This document shows, in pieces, positions 35,203 to 43,922 of a stretch of DNA of 64,000 bases. Position 1 is the stretch's first letter. Each line of letters opens with the position of its first letter. The notes below the pieces were generated by a model. That model saw only the letters and a list, made by a program, of their open reading frames with translations, made no database searches and had not been told where the DNA came from. Location: assembly GCF_000374125.1 (NCBI RefSeq), contig NZ_KB893643.1, positions 441,645 to 505,644 on the forward strand. The letters run 5' to 3'. The position numbers were made by a program, and so were the translations under genes. Source of the DNA: Niabella aurantiaca DSM 17617. GTDB taxonomy: Bacteria; Bacteroidota; Bacteroidia; Chitinophagales; Chitinophagaceae.

Positions 35203-36351
35203 TTATTTCCCCGCCACCTCCCGGTACCAGGCATCCATCTGCTCGGTAATGGCGCCCACCGAAAACAATGCCTGTGCTTTTTTTGCAATGGCCTGCCGGT
35301 CAAAATTCCGGCGCTCCGCAATCATTTTTATCAACGCCCTTTTAAGCGTGTCAGGGTCATACGGATCTACCAGTATGGCGTTCCGCTCATCAAGATATTC
35401 ACCAAGACCGCCGTTTTGCGTTGCAATTACCGGCACACCGCAGCTAACCGCTTCGGCCGTTACATTTGAAAAGATCTCGACCTCGCTAAACACCACCAGG
35501 CAATCAATACGCTCCCGCATTGTTTTGGCCACTATTTCGTAAGGCACCACTCCCAAAAACTCCACATCCGGATGCGTCAGCTGGTAAGCAGCATTGGATG
35601 CTTCGTCCAGCCCGATCACGATCAAACGGGTTGCGTCCGTTTTTACCTGCTCATATACTTCAAGGATCGGGTCCAGTCTTTTAAGTTTTACCCCGCTGGA
35701 AATATGCGCAAAAATCATTTTATCCGAAGCGGCCCTTGGTACATGGTAGAAAATGTTTGCGTCGATCATATTGTAGATCGTACACACTTTACCCCGGTAA
35801 CCTCTTTGAACAACCGCATCACCCAAAAAACCGGCAGGCGTTTGCAGACCCGATGCCTGCTTCCAGGACGCCTGTATGAGTCGTTTATACCAAAACGGAA
35901 GCTGCCGGTAGCTGTTTCCGTTAACGATATTGCTGTACCCCGACCACCGCTCCGTAATGATGAACGGGATCCCGTACTCCCTTTTTATCCAGCTGGCGAT
36001 ACAACCAGACTTAAGGGTCACATGTACATGAACCAGGTCTGGCTTTCCATAAGTCGCAATATAATTCCTTACTTCCTGCCTGCAGATTTTCTGCCAGGTG
36101 TAAAACGAAACCGGCTTATACCAGGCATGATCTTTATAAGGATAATAAACCAATGTTTCGGTGAGGTTCGGCCAACGCTTGTCGGTAACAACGCTTTTTC
36201 GCACCGTTTGTGCTCGCGGATCATGGGTCACTTTGAGCACATCGATCTTATGCACCAGCGAAGTTGTACGCGCATGCCGTTGTACAAAATCCCCTTCAAA
36301 GGGAGAAAGGTCATTCGGATACCAGCTGCACAACCACAAAACACGAAGCAT
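35203..36351 (-). CDS. Glycosyltransferase family 4
   Basis: A 382-residue GT-B transferase. The N-terminal acceptor domain starts LRVLWLCSWYPNDLSPFEGDF, and the C-terminal donor domain has the usual SEVEIFSNVTAEAVSCGVPVIAT with the nucleotide-sugar Glu, then DPYDPDTLKRALIKM. It converges with the ABC-methyltransferase pair, consistent with a small surface-glycan locus. The donor and acceptor sugars are not known. Confidence 0.88.
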   Translation of the reverse strand: MLRVLWLCSWYPNDLSPFEGDFVQRHARTTSLVHKIDVLKVTHDPRAQTVRKSVVTDKRWPNLTETLVYYPYKDHAWYKPVSFYTWQKICRQEVRNYIATYGKPDLVHVHVTLKSGCIASWIKREYGIPFIITERWSGYSNIVNGNSYRQLPFWYKRLIQASWKQASGLQTPAGFLGDAVVQRGYRGKVCTIYNMIDANIFYHVPRAASDKMIFAHISSGVKLKRLDPILEVYEQVKTDATRLIVIGLDEASNAAYQLTHPDVEFLGVVPYEIVAKTMRERIDCLVVFSEVEIFSNVTAEAVSCGVPVIATQNGGLGEYLDERNAILVDPYDPDTLKRALIKMIAERRNFDRQAIAKKAQALFSVGAITEQMDAWYREVAGK

Positions 36352-36405
36352 ATAAAGATTTGAACAAATTTAAAACAATTCCATTTTCCGTTTTGCGGAT
36401 CAAAA

Positions 36406-36508
36406 AGGGCATAACATTTTCCCCGGTCTTCATCCCGCCCTTGCGGGCAGGCCGTAATGTACAGCAACACCGCAAGCGTGCAACGCGACTTAAAAAATGT
36501 TATGCCCT
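36406..36508. repeat. 15-bp perfect inverted repeat enclosing a GC hairpin, downstream of tpiA
   Basis: AGGGCATAACATTTT at 36406-36420 has its exact complement at 36494-36508. The 73 bases between them include CCCGCCCTTGCGGG, a second hairpin. On the minus strand, the outer repeat is followed by TTTTTGATCC, so it might end tpiA transcription, but the long loop is unusual for a simple terminator. The region from 36352 to 36528 has no gene. Confidence 0.55.
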
Positions 36509-36528
36509 AAAAAAACAGATCCGGGGAT

Positions 36529-37290
36529 CTATTTCAATGCTTTGATGATCTCCACAAAATCCACAGCAACCAGCGAAGCACCGCCAACCAGCCCACCGTC
36601 TACGTCCGGGCTGGAAAACAATTCTTTGGCGTTGTTTGCCTTTACGCTTCCTCCATAGAGGATGGACACGGAATCAGCAATCTCCTGGCCGTATTGTTTT
36701 GCGATCACGGAGCGCAGGTAGGCATGGATCTCCTGGGCCTGTTCGGTAGTGGCCGTTTTTCCGGTACCAATGGCCCAGATCGGCTCATAAGCAATAATCA
36801 CCTGCTTCAGATCATCCGCAGATAAGTGAAACAGGGATTCCCTGAGCTGCTTTTCTACATACTCATTTTGCGTACCGGCTTCGCGTATGCTCAATGGCTC
36901 ACCGCAACAGAAAATAGGCTTCAGACCGGCGCCCAGCAGCAGATCCAGCTTTTCGGAAATATCCAGGTTCGTTTCATTGAAGTACTCCCGGCGCTCACTG
37001 TGGCCAATGATGCAATACCGGATGTTCAGCGATTTCAGCATCTCTACCGAAACTTCCCCTGTGTAAGCACCCGATTTTTTATTGGAGCAGTTCTGCGCCG
37101 CTACATAAAAATTCTTCAACGTGTTTACCTTTTCATTGGCCGTCATCAGATAAGGGAACGGAACGCCAAAGATCACCAGCTGATGTTCGCTTGTTTCAAT
37201 CTGCTCATCCAGAATATCTTTCAGCAACTGTTGCCCTTCTACATACGTTAAGTTCATCTTCCAGTTAGCCGCTGCTATTTGCTGTCTCAT
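36529..37290 (-). CDS. tpiA: Triose-phosphate isomerase
   Basis: A 253-residue TIM-barrel enzyme interconverting dihydroxyacetone phosphate and glyceraldehyde 3-phosphate. It starts RQQIAAANWKMN with the active-site Asn and Lys. The catalytic His is in CIIGHSERREY, the catalytic Glu in IAYEPIWAIGTGK, and the phosphate-binding SILYGGSVKANN and DGGLVGGASL follow. Full length. It overlaps the GlmU-like gene by four bases. Confidence 0.96.
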   Translation of the reverse strand: MRQQIAAANWKMNLTYVEGQQLLKDILDEQIETSEHQLVIFGVPFPYLMTANEKVNTLKNFYVAAQNCSNKKSGAYTGEVSVEMLKSLNIRYCIIGHSERREYFNETNLDISEKLDLLLGAGLKPIFCCGEPLSIREAGTQNEYVEKQLRESLFHLSADDLKQVIIAYEPIWAIGTGKTATTEQAQEIHAYLRSVIAKQYGQEIADSVSILYGGSVKANNAKELFSSPDVDGGLVGGASLVAVDFVEIIKALK

Positions 37291-38408
37291 GATTTCTCTG
37301 TTTTTGTTTGATTATAAATATGGGTAATTAACTCTTTTTCCGCTTCGGTCATTGATTGTTTTTTGGTCTGCATCCACCGCTCCAGGTGTTCTAACGCTTT
37401 TGACAGGTCATATATTGTTGCCGCATCATCCCCCCAGGAAAAAGACGGGATCCATTTCGGGGTGAGCCCCTTTCCAAAAATATTTGCACAGACCCCCGTA
37501 ACGGTTCCGGAATTAAAGGAGGTATTGATTGCAGCTTTTGAATAATCCCCCATCAGCACCCCGCATTTGATACCGGCATTGTAGGTTCCGGAGGGCAAGG
37601 TTACACGAATATTTCCGGCCGTGTTCTTTAAGTTGCTGTTACTGGTTCCGGCACCCAGATTACACCATTTTCCGATCACCGAATCGCCAAGATAACCATC
37701 ATGCGCTTTGTTGGAAAAAGGGAACAATACCGAGTTCTTGATCTCGCCGCCTACGGTACAGAAGGCCCCGATCGTGGTACCGCCGTAGATCCTTGTCCCC
37801 ATTTTTACCACCGCATGCTCGCCGATAAATACGGGGCCGCGAATGCAGGTACCTTCCATTACCAAGGCATTTTTTGAAATATATACGGGACCTTCCGTTG
37901 CGTTGATCATGGAAAACCGTACATCGGCACCCGCTTCCACAAAGATATTTTCTTCACCCGCCAGACGGTTGCCCGCATCCAACGGAGCGGAAAGCTCCTG
38001 ATCTGTCAGCAGTGAAAAATCGAAATGCAGCAACCCGGCGTTCCGCTCAAACAATTGCCAGCTGTATTCTATAAAATCTACAGCATCCGCGGGCAGACCG
38101 GCCACCAGCGCGCCGGAAAAACCGGCTTCGGATTCCCCGTAGCCAATAGGCTGCCCGTTAGCCAGGATGATAAAATCCCCTTTTGAAAAGCATCGCAGCC
38201 GTTCGATCAGCTGCCGGGAAGGCAGCAGGTTGGCCGGAATGAACCAATACATGCCTGGCTCATTTTTTAATTCCTTTTGCACGATAAGCTCCCACCGCCG
38301 GCGGTTGGTCAGCATCCCCACGGGCATATCTTCCGCTGCAGTCGTCAAACTAAAGGGAAACAATTTTTCTGCCTGATGCCAGTTATGGGTAAAAATGATT
38401 GCGCACAT
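37287..38408 (-). CDS. GlmU-like protein: putative sugar nucleotidyltransferase with left-handed beta-helix
   Basis: A 373-residue protein of the Bacteroidota GlmU-family type. The N-terminal half (about 1-150) resembles a degenerate nucleotidyltransferase without an obvious LxGGxGTR motif. The C-terminal half is a left-handed beta-helix of hexapeptides (GPVFIGEHAVVKMGTRIYGG and similar), as in acyltransferases. The tail is a charged helix. It ends four bases inside tpiA, so the two are coupled. Actual activity is uncertain; it may make a UDP-sugar. Confidence 0.8.
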   Translation of the reverse strand: MCAIIFTHNWHQAEKLFPFSLTTAAEDMPVGMLTNRRRWELIVQKELKNEPGMYWFIPANLLPSRQLIERLRCFSKGDFIILANGQPIGYGESEAGFSGALVAGLPADAVDFIEYSWQLFERNAGLLHFDFSLLTDQELSAPLDAGNRLAGEENIFVEAGADVRFSMINATEGPVYISKNALVMEGTCIRGPVFIGEHAVVKMGTRIYGGTTIGAFCTVGGEIKNSVLFPFSNKAHDGYLGDSVIGKWCNLGAGTSNSNLKNTAGNIRVTLPSGTYNAGIKCGVLMGDYSKAAINTSFNSGTVTGVCANIFGKGLTPKWIPSFSWGDDAATIYDLSKALEHLERWMQTKKQSMTEAEKELITHIYNQTKTEKS

Positions 38409-38440
38409 AAATTGAGGCGCCTAAGATAAACAGAAATGAG

Positions 38441-38471
38441 AGCAAAACAAAACCCCGGAGGGATCCGGGGT
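38441..38471 (-). terminator. Intrinsic terminator of rpmE2
   Basis: On the minus strand ACCCCGG and CCGGGGT form a seven-pair stem around a short loop, followed by TTTTGTTTTG. It lies about 27 bases after the rpmE2 stop, with the GlmU-like gene beginning downstream. Confidence 0.7.
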
Positions 38472-38498
38472 CTGTAAAATTGTAAAAAACTGTATGGA

Positions 38499-38747
38499 CT
38501 ACTTTTTTGCGTATTTCCTTTTGAATTTGTCGATACGGCCGGCCGTATCTACCAGCATATTTTTACCCGTAAAGAAAGGGTGTGAAGTACTTGAAATTTC
38601 CAGTTTTACAACCGGATACTCATTACCGTCTTCCCACTGGATGGTTTCTTTTGAATTTGCAGTAGAACGGCTTAAAAAAGTATCGCCGTTACTCATGTCT
38701 TTAAAAACTACTAAACGGTAGCTTTCCGGATGGAGCCCTTGTTTCAT
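38499..38747 (-). CDS. rpmE2: Type B 50S ribosomal protein L31
   Basis: An 82-residue L31 of the type without zinc-binding cysteines (C-minus paralogue). It starts [17 protein letters not shown] and contains [21 protein letters not shown], diagnostic for type B. The C terminus is basic (KRKYAKK). It is part of the large ribosomal subunit and lets cells do without the zinc form. It stands alone, with its own terminator. Confidence 0.95.
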   Translation of the reverse strand: MKQGLHPESYRLVVFKDMSNGDTFLSRSTANSKETIQWEDGNEYPVVKLEISSTSHPFFTGKNMLVDTAGRIDKFKRKYAKK

Positions 38748-38825
38748 AACTATATGATTTTTAAGGTTGTACGGATTTTGCCGTACGGTTGTTAATAAAA
38801 TTTGAGGTGCGAAGGTACGATAAAT

Positions 38826-38857
38826 TGCTAATTTCTGATTACTAATTTCTGATTTTC
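38826..38857. repeat. AT-rich short-word repeat beside yajQ
   Basis: Two copies of a 14-base word (CTAATTTCTGATTA and CTAATTTCTGATTT), following the yajQ stop on the minus strand. Non-coding and similar in style to other tracts in the window. Confidence 0.45.
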
Positions 38858-38869
38858 CGGTTTCCCTCG

Positions 38870-39361
38870 TTAACTCCGCATATTTTCTATCTGCAGGGGC
38901 ACACCCAGCTCCCAGCTTTTGGACGCCTGGATCACGCTTTGCAGGTCATCGATCTTCTTCCCCGTCACCCGTACCACATCCTCATGAATGGATGCCTGCA
39001 CTTTTAGTCCCGCGTCTTTGATCAGCTTTACGATCTTTTTCGCATCTTCCTGCCGGATGCCGTTACGTACTTCAACCTCTTTTTTCCAGGCCTTCCCGAC
39101 CTGGTTCCCTTCTTTGCTCAGATCAAAAGCTTCCGGGGCAATGCCCTGTTTGTGGGCGCGGCTGACCAATACATCCAGCAACTGTTTCATCTTCATGTCG
39201 TCCTCGGTCTCTACACTGATCCTGAACGCTTTTTTATCCAGTTCAATCACCACATGCGATCCCTTAAAGTCAAAGCGGTTCGTGATCTCTTTTTCCACCA
39301 CGTTCACGGCATTATCCAGCGCTTGCGCGTCTACTTTACTGGCAAAATCAAATGAAGGCAT
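38870..39361 (-). CDS. YajQ-family cyclic-di-GMP/nucleotide-binding protein
   Basis: A 163-residue cytoplasmic protein of the YajQ (UPF0234) family. It begins [20 protein letters not shown], which fixes the start at 39361. The rest of the frame up to 39481 is not coding. The two RRM-like halves are seen, with [12 protein letters not shown] and [21 protein letters not shown]. Some members bind cyclic di-GMP and bind DNA or RNA partners. The MITE-like element's left end lies 38 bases upstream of the start, so it may affect expression. Confidence 0.93.
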   Translation of the reverse strand: MPSFDFASKVDAQALDNAVNVVEKEITNRFDFKGSHVVIELDKKAFRISVETEDDMKMKQLLDVLVSRAHKQGIAPEAFDLSKEGNQVGKAWKKEVEVRNGIRQEDAKKIVKLIKDAGLKVQASIHEDVVRVTGKKIDDLQSVIQASKSWELGVPLQIENMRS

Positions 39362-39398
39362 ATCTGAAGAATTTAGAATGTAAAATTTAAAAGTACTA

Positions 39399-39750
39399 AG
39401 AAGCTGTTTAAAAATAAAATTTTGATGCTCCTTATAAGCGCCATCCGGCGCATTGTTGTCGTTAAAGCCGCGCTTTCGCACGGCTTTAACGAAGCTCTAA
39501 TTTCATAAGTGTCATGGGCGCGGGGCATGATGATCCGTGCCCAAGGCGCCCTGTTGTTCTTTTGGACTTATAAATGGGTTGAAACCTGTTCTTGCCGGAT
39601 CTTTCGAGGCCATGCTCTTTTGCTAAAATGATCGCTGAACCCCGCTTTTTACAGATGGCGGCTACAGCGAAGCCCTAAGTAAAGGCAATAAAAAGCCGGA
39701 ACCTTCTTGTGGCGATAAGGATGCTCCTGAATCGTTTTTAAACAGCTTCT
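39399..39750. mobile_element. MITE-like element, copy 1 (352 bp, 16-bp terminal inverted repeats)
   Basis: The ends AGAAGCTGTTTAAAAA (39399-39414) and TTTTTAAACAGCTTCT (39735-39750) are perfect 16-bp inverted repeats, which extend outward with one mismatch (CTA-AGAA against CTC-AGAA). The interior has no sound reading frame and contains hairpins (GTTAAAGCCG... with its complement, and GGCGC). It aligns along its whole length with copy 2 at 61846. No target-site duplication is obvious. It sits between yajQ and trmH. Confidence 0.78.
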
Positions 39751-39829
39751 GAGACCTGCGGAAAATGTAAAATACCAGGCGAAAATGTTGTTGGTGAATA
39801 GCGAATAGTCAATATGAGAAGGAAGATCC

Positions 39830-39868
39830 ACATTGTTACATTCTCAAATTTCCACATTCTTAAATTTC
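39830..39868. repeat. AT-rich short-word repeat at the trmH 3' end
   Basis: Words such as TTACATTCTCAAATTTCCA, two to three imperfect copies, almost identical to the tract at 25893-25930. It runs into the last codons of trmH. Confidence 0.5.
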
Positions 39869-40444
39869 GCCCGTCCCCCATTCTGCCCGCAATTGCCGGT
39901 GGTATTCAGAATCAGCGGGCTGGTCATACAGTCCGGCCATACTCCGCTGACGGAATGCCTCGTAAATACTGACTGCGCAGGCCACACTGATGTTCAATGA
40001 CTGGATGATGCCCACCTGCGGAATGATAAAATTGCCGTCGGCAAGCACGCGGATCTCCTCGCTGACGCCGCTGCGCTCATTTCCGAAAACCAGGGCGACC
40101 CGTTGGGTAAGGTCCAGGTCATACAAGGTTTCCGCTCCGGAGCTGAGGTGTGTGGTGAATACCTGATCATACCGGTTTCTTAAATCCGCAAAACACGCCG
40201 CAGCATTGTCGTATTGATGAATGGAAAGCCATTTGGCTGCACTGGAACTACTTTTGGCGCCCCATTTTTTGTGCCGGGGTATCTTTGTATTGAGGATGTA
40301 CACGTCCTGTATCCCCACCGCATCACAGCTGCGCATTACAGCAGAAATATTGTGCGGATCAAATACATTCTCCAGCACAATGCCGAGCCCTTCCTGCCGC
40401 TTGCGGATGACATTCTCCAGCTTTTCTTTCCGTTCATGGGTCAT
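39860..40444 (-). CDS. trmH: tRNA (guanosine-2'-O-)-methyltransferase, TrmH family
   Basis: A 194-residue SPOUT methyltransferase. Motif 1 is FDPHNISAVMRSCDAVG with catalytic Arg, motif 2 is LVFGNERSGVSEE, and motif 3 is IQSLNISVACAVSIYEAF. The N-terminal helix RKEKLENVIRKRQEGL is typical of TrmH, which methylates G18 of tRNA. The ATG at 40444 is chosen rather than 40525. The last codons overlap a word-repeat tract. Other 2'-O methyltransferase substrates are possible. Confidence 0.9.
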   Translation of the reverse strand: MTHERKEKLENVIRKRQEGLGIVLENVFDPHNISAVMRSCDAVGIQDVYILNTKIPRHKKWGAKSSSSAAKWLSIHQYDNAAACFADLRNRYDQVFTTHLSSGAETLYDLDLTQRVALVFGNERSGVSEEIRVLADGNFIIPQVGIIQSLNISVACAVSIYEAFRQRSMAGLYDQPADSEYHRQLRAEWGTGEI

Positions 40445-40874
40445 TGATCGGTATTTTATAGTGAACCGCAAATGTAAATACAAATTACAGAAACCGCCTC
40501 TGCTACGCCTGGCAGGCACATTCAAATCTCCAAAGCAGCCAGGGAGTGGCGTAACTTCTAAAAATATAAGAAAAAGACCTGCCCCGAAAGCAATGAATCA
40601 ATCATCAGCCCGGAAGACGGAAAAACGGGAGGGGTTTATATATCAATCCTTGCCGTCTTACTGCCTTACAAGCCCCAAAAAATACTTTTAAGACACGCTC
40701 TTTTTACAATGGAACCCGGCTCATCGCGCTTTGCATGTATTTTAATGCCCCTGCCTGCCCTGCCACACCCTTCATAATTTAATAATAATTTAAAACAGGC
40801 GGGATATAACTCTCGATTATTACCCGTAATTCTGCCGATAAAGTGTTATTATTGTGACCCTACACAGAAATGAT
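40445..40874. other. Intergenic region between trmH and ppk1
   Basis: About 430 bases between divergent genes. AT-rich in part (AATTTAATAATAATTTAAAA near 40777). No gene, terminator or clear promoter was seen. Confidence 0.5.
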
Positions 40875-42929
40875 ATGCAGAAGGTTATACCGAGAGATAT
40901 CAGCTGGCTGGCCTTTAACGGCCGGGTATTGCAGGAGGCTGCAGATCCTACCGTACCGCTGAATGAACGGATCAAATTCCTCGGGATCTTTTCCAACAAC
41001 CGGGACGAGTTCTTCAGGGTGCGGATCGCCTCGCTCAAAAGAATGCTGCGGATCGAATCGAAGCTGAATATGCATCCGGAAAAGAACCCCAAAAAGATCC
41101 TGGAGCAGATCCACGAGCTGATGGCCGAACAGCAGGAAGAATTTGAAAGGGTCTGGAAGAATGTGCAGCGCAGTCTGAACCGTAACAAGATCTACCTGAA
41201 GACAGAAACACAGCTCACCTATACACAAAAAAAATTCATCCGGGAGTTTTATGAAACGGAGATCAGTCCCAACATCATTCCCCTGATGATCGAGAACATT
41301 AAAAAATTTCCCACGCTCCGCGACAAATCCATCTTCCTGGGTGTGGTCATGCGCAAAAGCTATAACCGGCAGGACCGCAAATATGCCATTATTGAAGTGC
41401 CGGTTACTGCCGTGGGACGTTTTATTGAGCTTCCATCGCGCAGCAACCAGCACAACATTATGTTGCTGGAGGATGCCATCATTGCCAATCTTCCGGATAT
41501 TTTCCGTTTTCTGGGCTATGATGAGTTCAGGGCCAATATTTTTAAATTCACCCGCGATGCCGAGCTGGATATTGATACCGCAGACAACACATCGATCATT
41601 CAAAAACTGGAAACGGGGCTTAAAAACCGCAAAAGGGGAACGCCTGTCCGCTTTACTTACGACGACCGCATGGACCCGGACCTGCTCGCCCACCTGGTCA
41701 CCCGCATGGGATTTGGCAAACAGGATGCCATCAGCCCGGCCGGGGCCATCCATAATTTCCGGCATTTTATCGATTTCCCTCCCAAGGTGTTCCGGAATGT
41801 AAGCAAACGCAAGGAGCCCTTTGATCATCCCCTGCTTCTGGAGCAGCGTATTTCCGACGTGATCCTGCACCGCGATGTGCTTTTGAGCTTTCCCTATCAC
41901 AATTTCACCCCCACCATCGACCTGATCCGCGAAGCGGCCTTCGACCCGGACGTAGTATCGATCAAGATCACCTGTTACCGCCTCGCTTCCCAGTCAAAGA
42001 TCATCAATGCGCTGATCAATGCGGTCCGCAACGGCAAAGAGGTAACGGTAATGCTGGAGCTGAAAGCCCGCTTTGATGAGGAAGCCAATATGGAATGGAA
42101 ACAGCGGCTGGAAGATGTAGGCGCAACCGTTTTAACAGGATTTCCCAACATGAAGGTGCATGCCAAATTGTGCATCATCAAAAAAAAGAAAGGCCCGCGG
42201 ACCGGGTACTATGGTTTTGTAAGCACCGGCAACCTGAACGAAAAAACAGCACGCATCTATGCCGATCATTGTTTGCTGACTTCCAATAAAAAGATCATGG
42301 CCGACATCAACCGGATCTTTGCCTACCTGGAAAAACCCAAAACCAATGAGCTGGCGCTGCAAAAATGCACCACCATCATTCCCAGTCCTCACCTGATCCG
42401 GACCTTCCTGGTAAAACTGATCGACCATGAGATCGGAATGGCCAGAAAGGGAAAGAAGGCCGAAATGATCATCAAGATGAATTCGCTTTCGGATATTGAT
42501 ATGATCCAGAAGCTGTACGAGGCCGCCCGGGTCGGTGTCGTGGTCAAACTGATCGTACGGGGAATCTTCTGTATGTTATCGCAAAACAAGAAATTCAAAC
42601 ATAAGGTAACCGCCATCAGCATTGTGGATGAATACCTGGAACATGCGCGTGTTTTTGTTTTTCATAACGGCGGCAAACCGCGGGTATTCCTTTCTTCAGC
42701 TGACTGGATGCTGCGGAACATCGAGCACCGGGTAGAAGCCACCTGCCCCGTTACCGATACCCGGTTAAAAAATGAGCTCATCGATATCCTGAACATCCAG
42801 CTCAATGACAATGTAAAAGCAAGGGTACTGGACAACGAACTTAAAAATAAATATGTACATTCGGCTTCTAAAAAAACAAGATCCCAGGAGGCCGTTTATC
42901 ATTATCTCATTAATAAAAAGTATTCATAG
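40875..42929 (+). CDS. ppk1: Polyphosphate kinase 1
   Basis: A 684-residue PPK1 that makes inorganic polyphosphate from ATP. The N terminus IPRDISWLAFNGRVLQEA is diagnostic. The autophosphorylated His is in MKVHAKLCIIKKK, a phospholipase D-like motif, and GFVSTGNLNEKTARIYADH follows. Start: ATG at 40875, with GTG at 40854 as an alternative adding seven residues. Full length. The Ppx/GppA gene begins at the base right after its stop, so the two are coupled. Confidence 0.95.
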   Translation: MQKVIPRDISWLAFNGRVLQEAADPTVPLNERIKFLGIFSNNRDEFFRVRIASLKRMLRIESKLNMHPEKNPKKILEQIHELMAEQQEEFERVWKNVQRSLNRNKIYLKTETQLTYTQKKFIREFYETEISPNIIPLMIENIKKFPTLRDKSIFLGVVMRKSYNRQDRKYAIIEVPVTAVGRFIELPSRSNQHNIMLLEDAIIANLPDIFRFLGYDEFRANIFKFTRDAELDIDTADNTSIIQKLETGLKNRKRGTPVRFTYDDRMDPDLLAHLVTRMGFGKQDAISPAGAIHNFRHFIDFPPKVFRNVSKRKEPFDHPLLLEQRISDVILHRDVLLSFPYHNFTPTIDLIREAAFDPDVVSIKITCYRLASQSKIINALINAVRNGKEVTVMLELKARFDEEANMEWKQRLEDVGATVLTGFPNMKVHAKLCIIKKKKGPRTGYYGFVSTGNLNEKTARIYADHCLLTSNKKIMADINRIFAYLEKPKTNELALQKCTTIIPSPHLIRTFLVKLIDHEIGMARKGKKAEMIIKMNSLSDIDMIQKLYEAARVGVVVKLIVRGIFCMLSQNKKFKHKVTAISIVDEYLEHARVFVFHNGGKPRVFLSSADWMLRNIEHRVEATCPVTDTRLKNELIDILNIQLNDNVKARVLDNELKNKYVHSASKKTRSQEAVYHYLINKKYS

Positions 42930-43817
42930 TTGAAATTAGCCGCCATCGACATAGGCAGTAACGCAGCCCGTTTGCTGATCACCGATGTACGGATGATCAA
43001 AAAGAACAAGCCGGACTTTATCAAATCCAACCTGATCCGGGTTCCTTTACGCCTGGGCTTTGATGTTTTTGAAACCGGTGAGATCTCTCCTGAAAAAACC
43101 GCGCACATCCTCAGCACCATGAAGGCTTACCGCCATTTGCTGGATGCCTATGAGGTACCGCGGGTAAAAGCCTGTGCCACGGCCGCGATGCGTGCCGCCA
43201 GGAACGGGCAGCAGATCATTGAGCAGATAAAAAAAGAAACAGGCCTGGATATTGAGATCATTTCCGGCGACCGGGAAGCGGCTTTGATCTACGAAAGCCA
43301 TGTGGCGGAAACCCTTACCAGGGGCGAATCATACCTGTACATCGATGTGGGCGGGGGCAGCACGGAGCTGACCTGTTTTACCAGCGAGGGAATGGCCTTT
43401 AAACATTCCTTCAATATCGGCACCATCCGTTTGCTGAAACAACAGGTGACCACAGAACAGTGGGAAGAAATGAAAGATTATATCCGGAGCCGCACCAAGG
43501 GACTAAAAAAAATGACCGGGATCGGATCCGGGGGAAATATCAACAAAGTATTTTCCCTGTCGAAGCGCAAGGAAGGGCGCCCGCTTTCAGTGGAGCTGCT
43601 CCGCGATTACTACAAAGAGTTCAGTAACATGACGCTTGGCGAGCGGATGAGTAATTTTAAACTGCGGGAAGATCGCGCCGATGTGATCGTTCCGGCCTTG
43701 CTGATCTATATGAATGTATTGAAATGGGCCGGGGCCGAGGAGATCCTTGTTCCCAAGATCGGGCTGGCAGACGGATTGATCCAGAGTTTGTATGAAGAGA
43801 TTTGCAGTCAGGAATGA
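42930..43817 (+). CDS. ppx: Ppx/GppA-family phosphatase (exopolyphosphatase)
   Basis: A 295-residue ASKHA-fold phosphatase. It has LAAIDIGSNAARLLI, ATAAMRAARNG, ISGDREAALIY and the phosphate-loop YIDVGGGSTELTCF. Only the two N-terminal domains are present; the C-terminal HD extension of some Ppx enzymes is lacking. It should break down polyphosphate or pppGpp. The start is TTG directly after the ppk1 stop. The pair balances polyphosphate synthesis and breakdown. Confidence 0.92.
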   Translation: MKLAAIDIGSNAARLLITDVRMIKKNKPDFIKSNLIRVPLRLGFDVFETGEISPEKTAHILSTMKAYRHLLDAYEVPRVKACATAAMRAARNGQQIIEQIKKETGLDIEIISGDREAALIYESHVAETLTRGESYLYIDVGGGSTELTCFTSEGMAFKHSFNIGTIRLLKQQVTTEQWEEMKDYIRSRTKGLKKMTGIGSGGNINKVFSLSKRKEGRPLSVELLRDYYKEFSNMTLGERMSNFKLREDRADVIVPALLIYMNVLKWAGAEEILVPKIGLADGLIQSLYEEICSQE

Positions 43818-43872
43818 ATTTTTCAGTTTGCATCCGTCCCTTCTCCGCATGGATCACCGGGCATCAAACGGG

Positions 43873-43911
43873 ACCTGACCTGAAACTTTAAACCTGAAAC
43901 CTGAAACAAAA
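43873..43911. repeat. Short-word repeat between ppx and panB
   Basis: Three to four imperfect copies of ACCTGAAAC in the 105-base gap between the two genes, for example CCTGAAACCTGAAAC. Non-coding. Confidence 0.45.
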
Positions 43912-43922
43912 TAAGATAAGGT

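Noticed and set aside
40860-41900. A 346-residue minus-strand frame inside ppk1
   Set aside because: It is antisense to a clear PPK1 and has no recognisable features.
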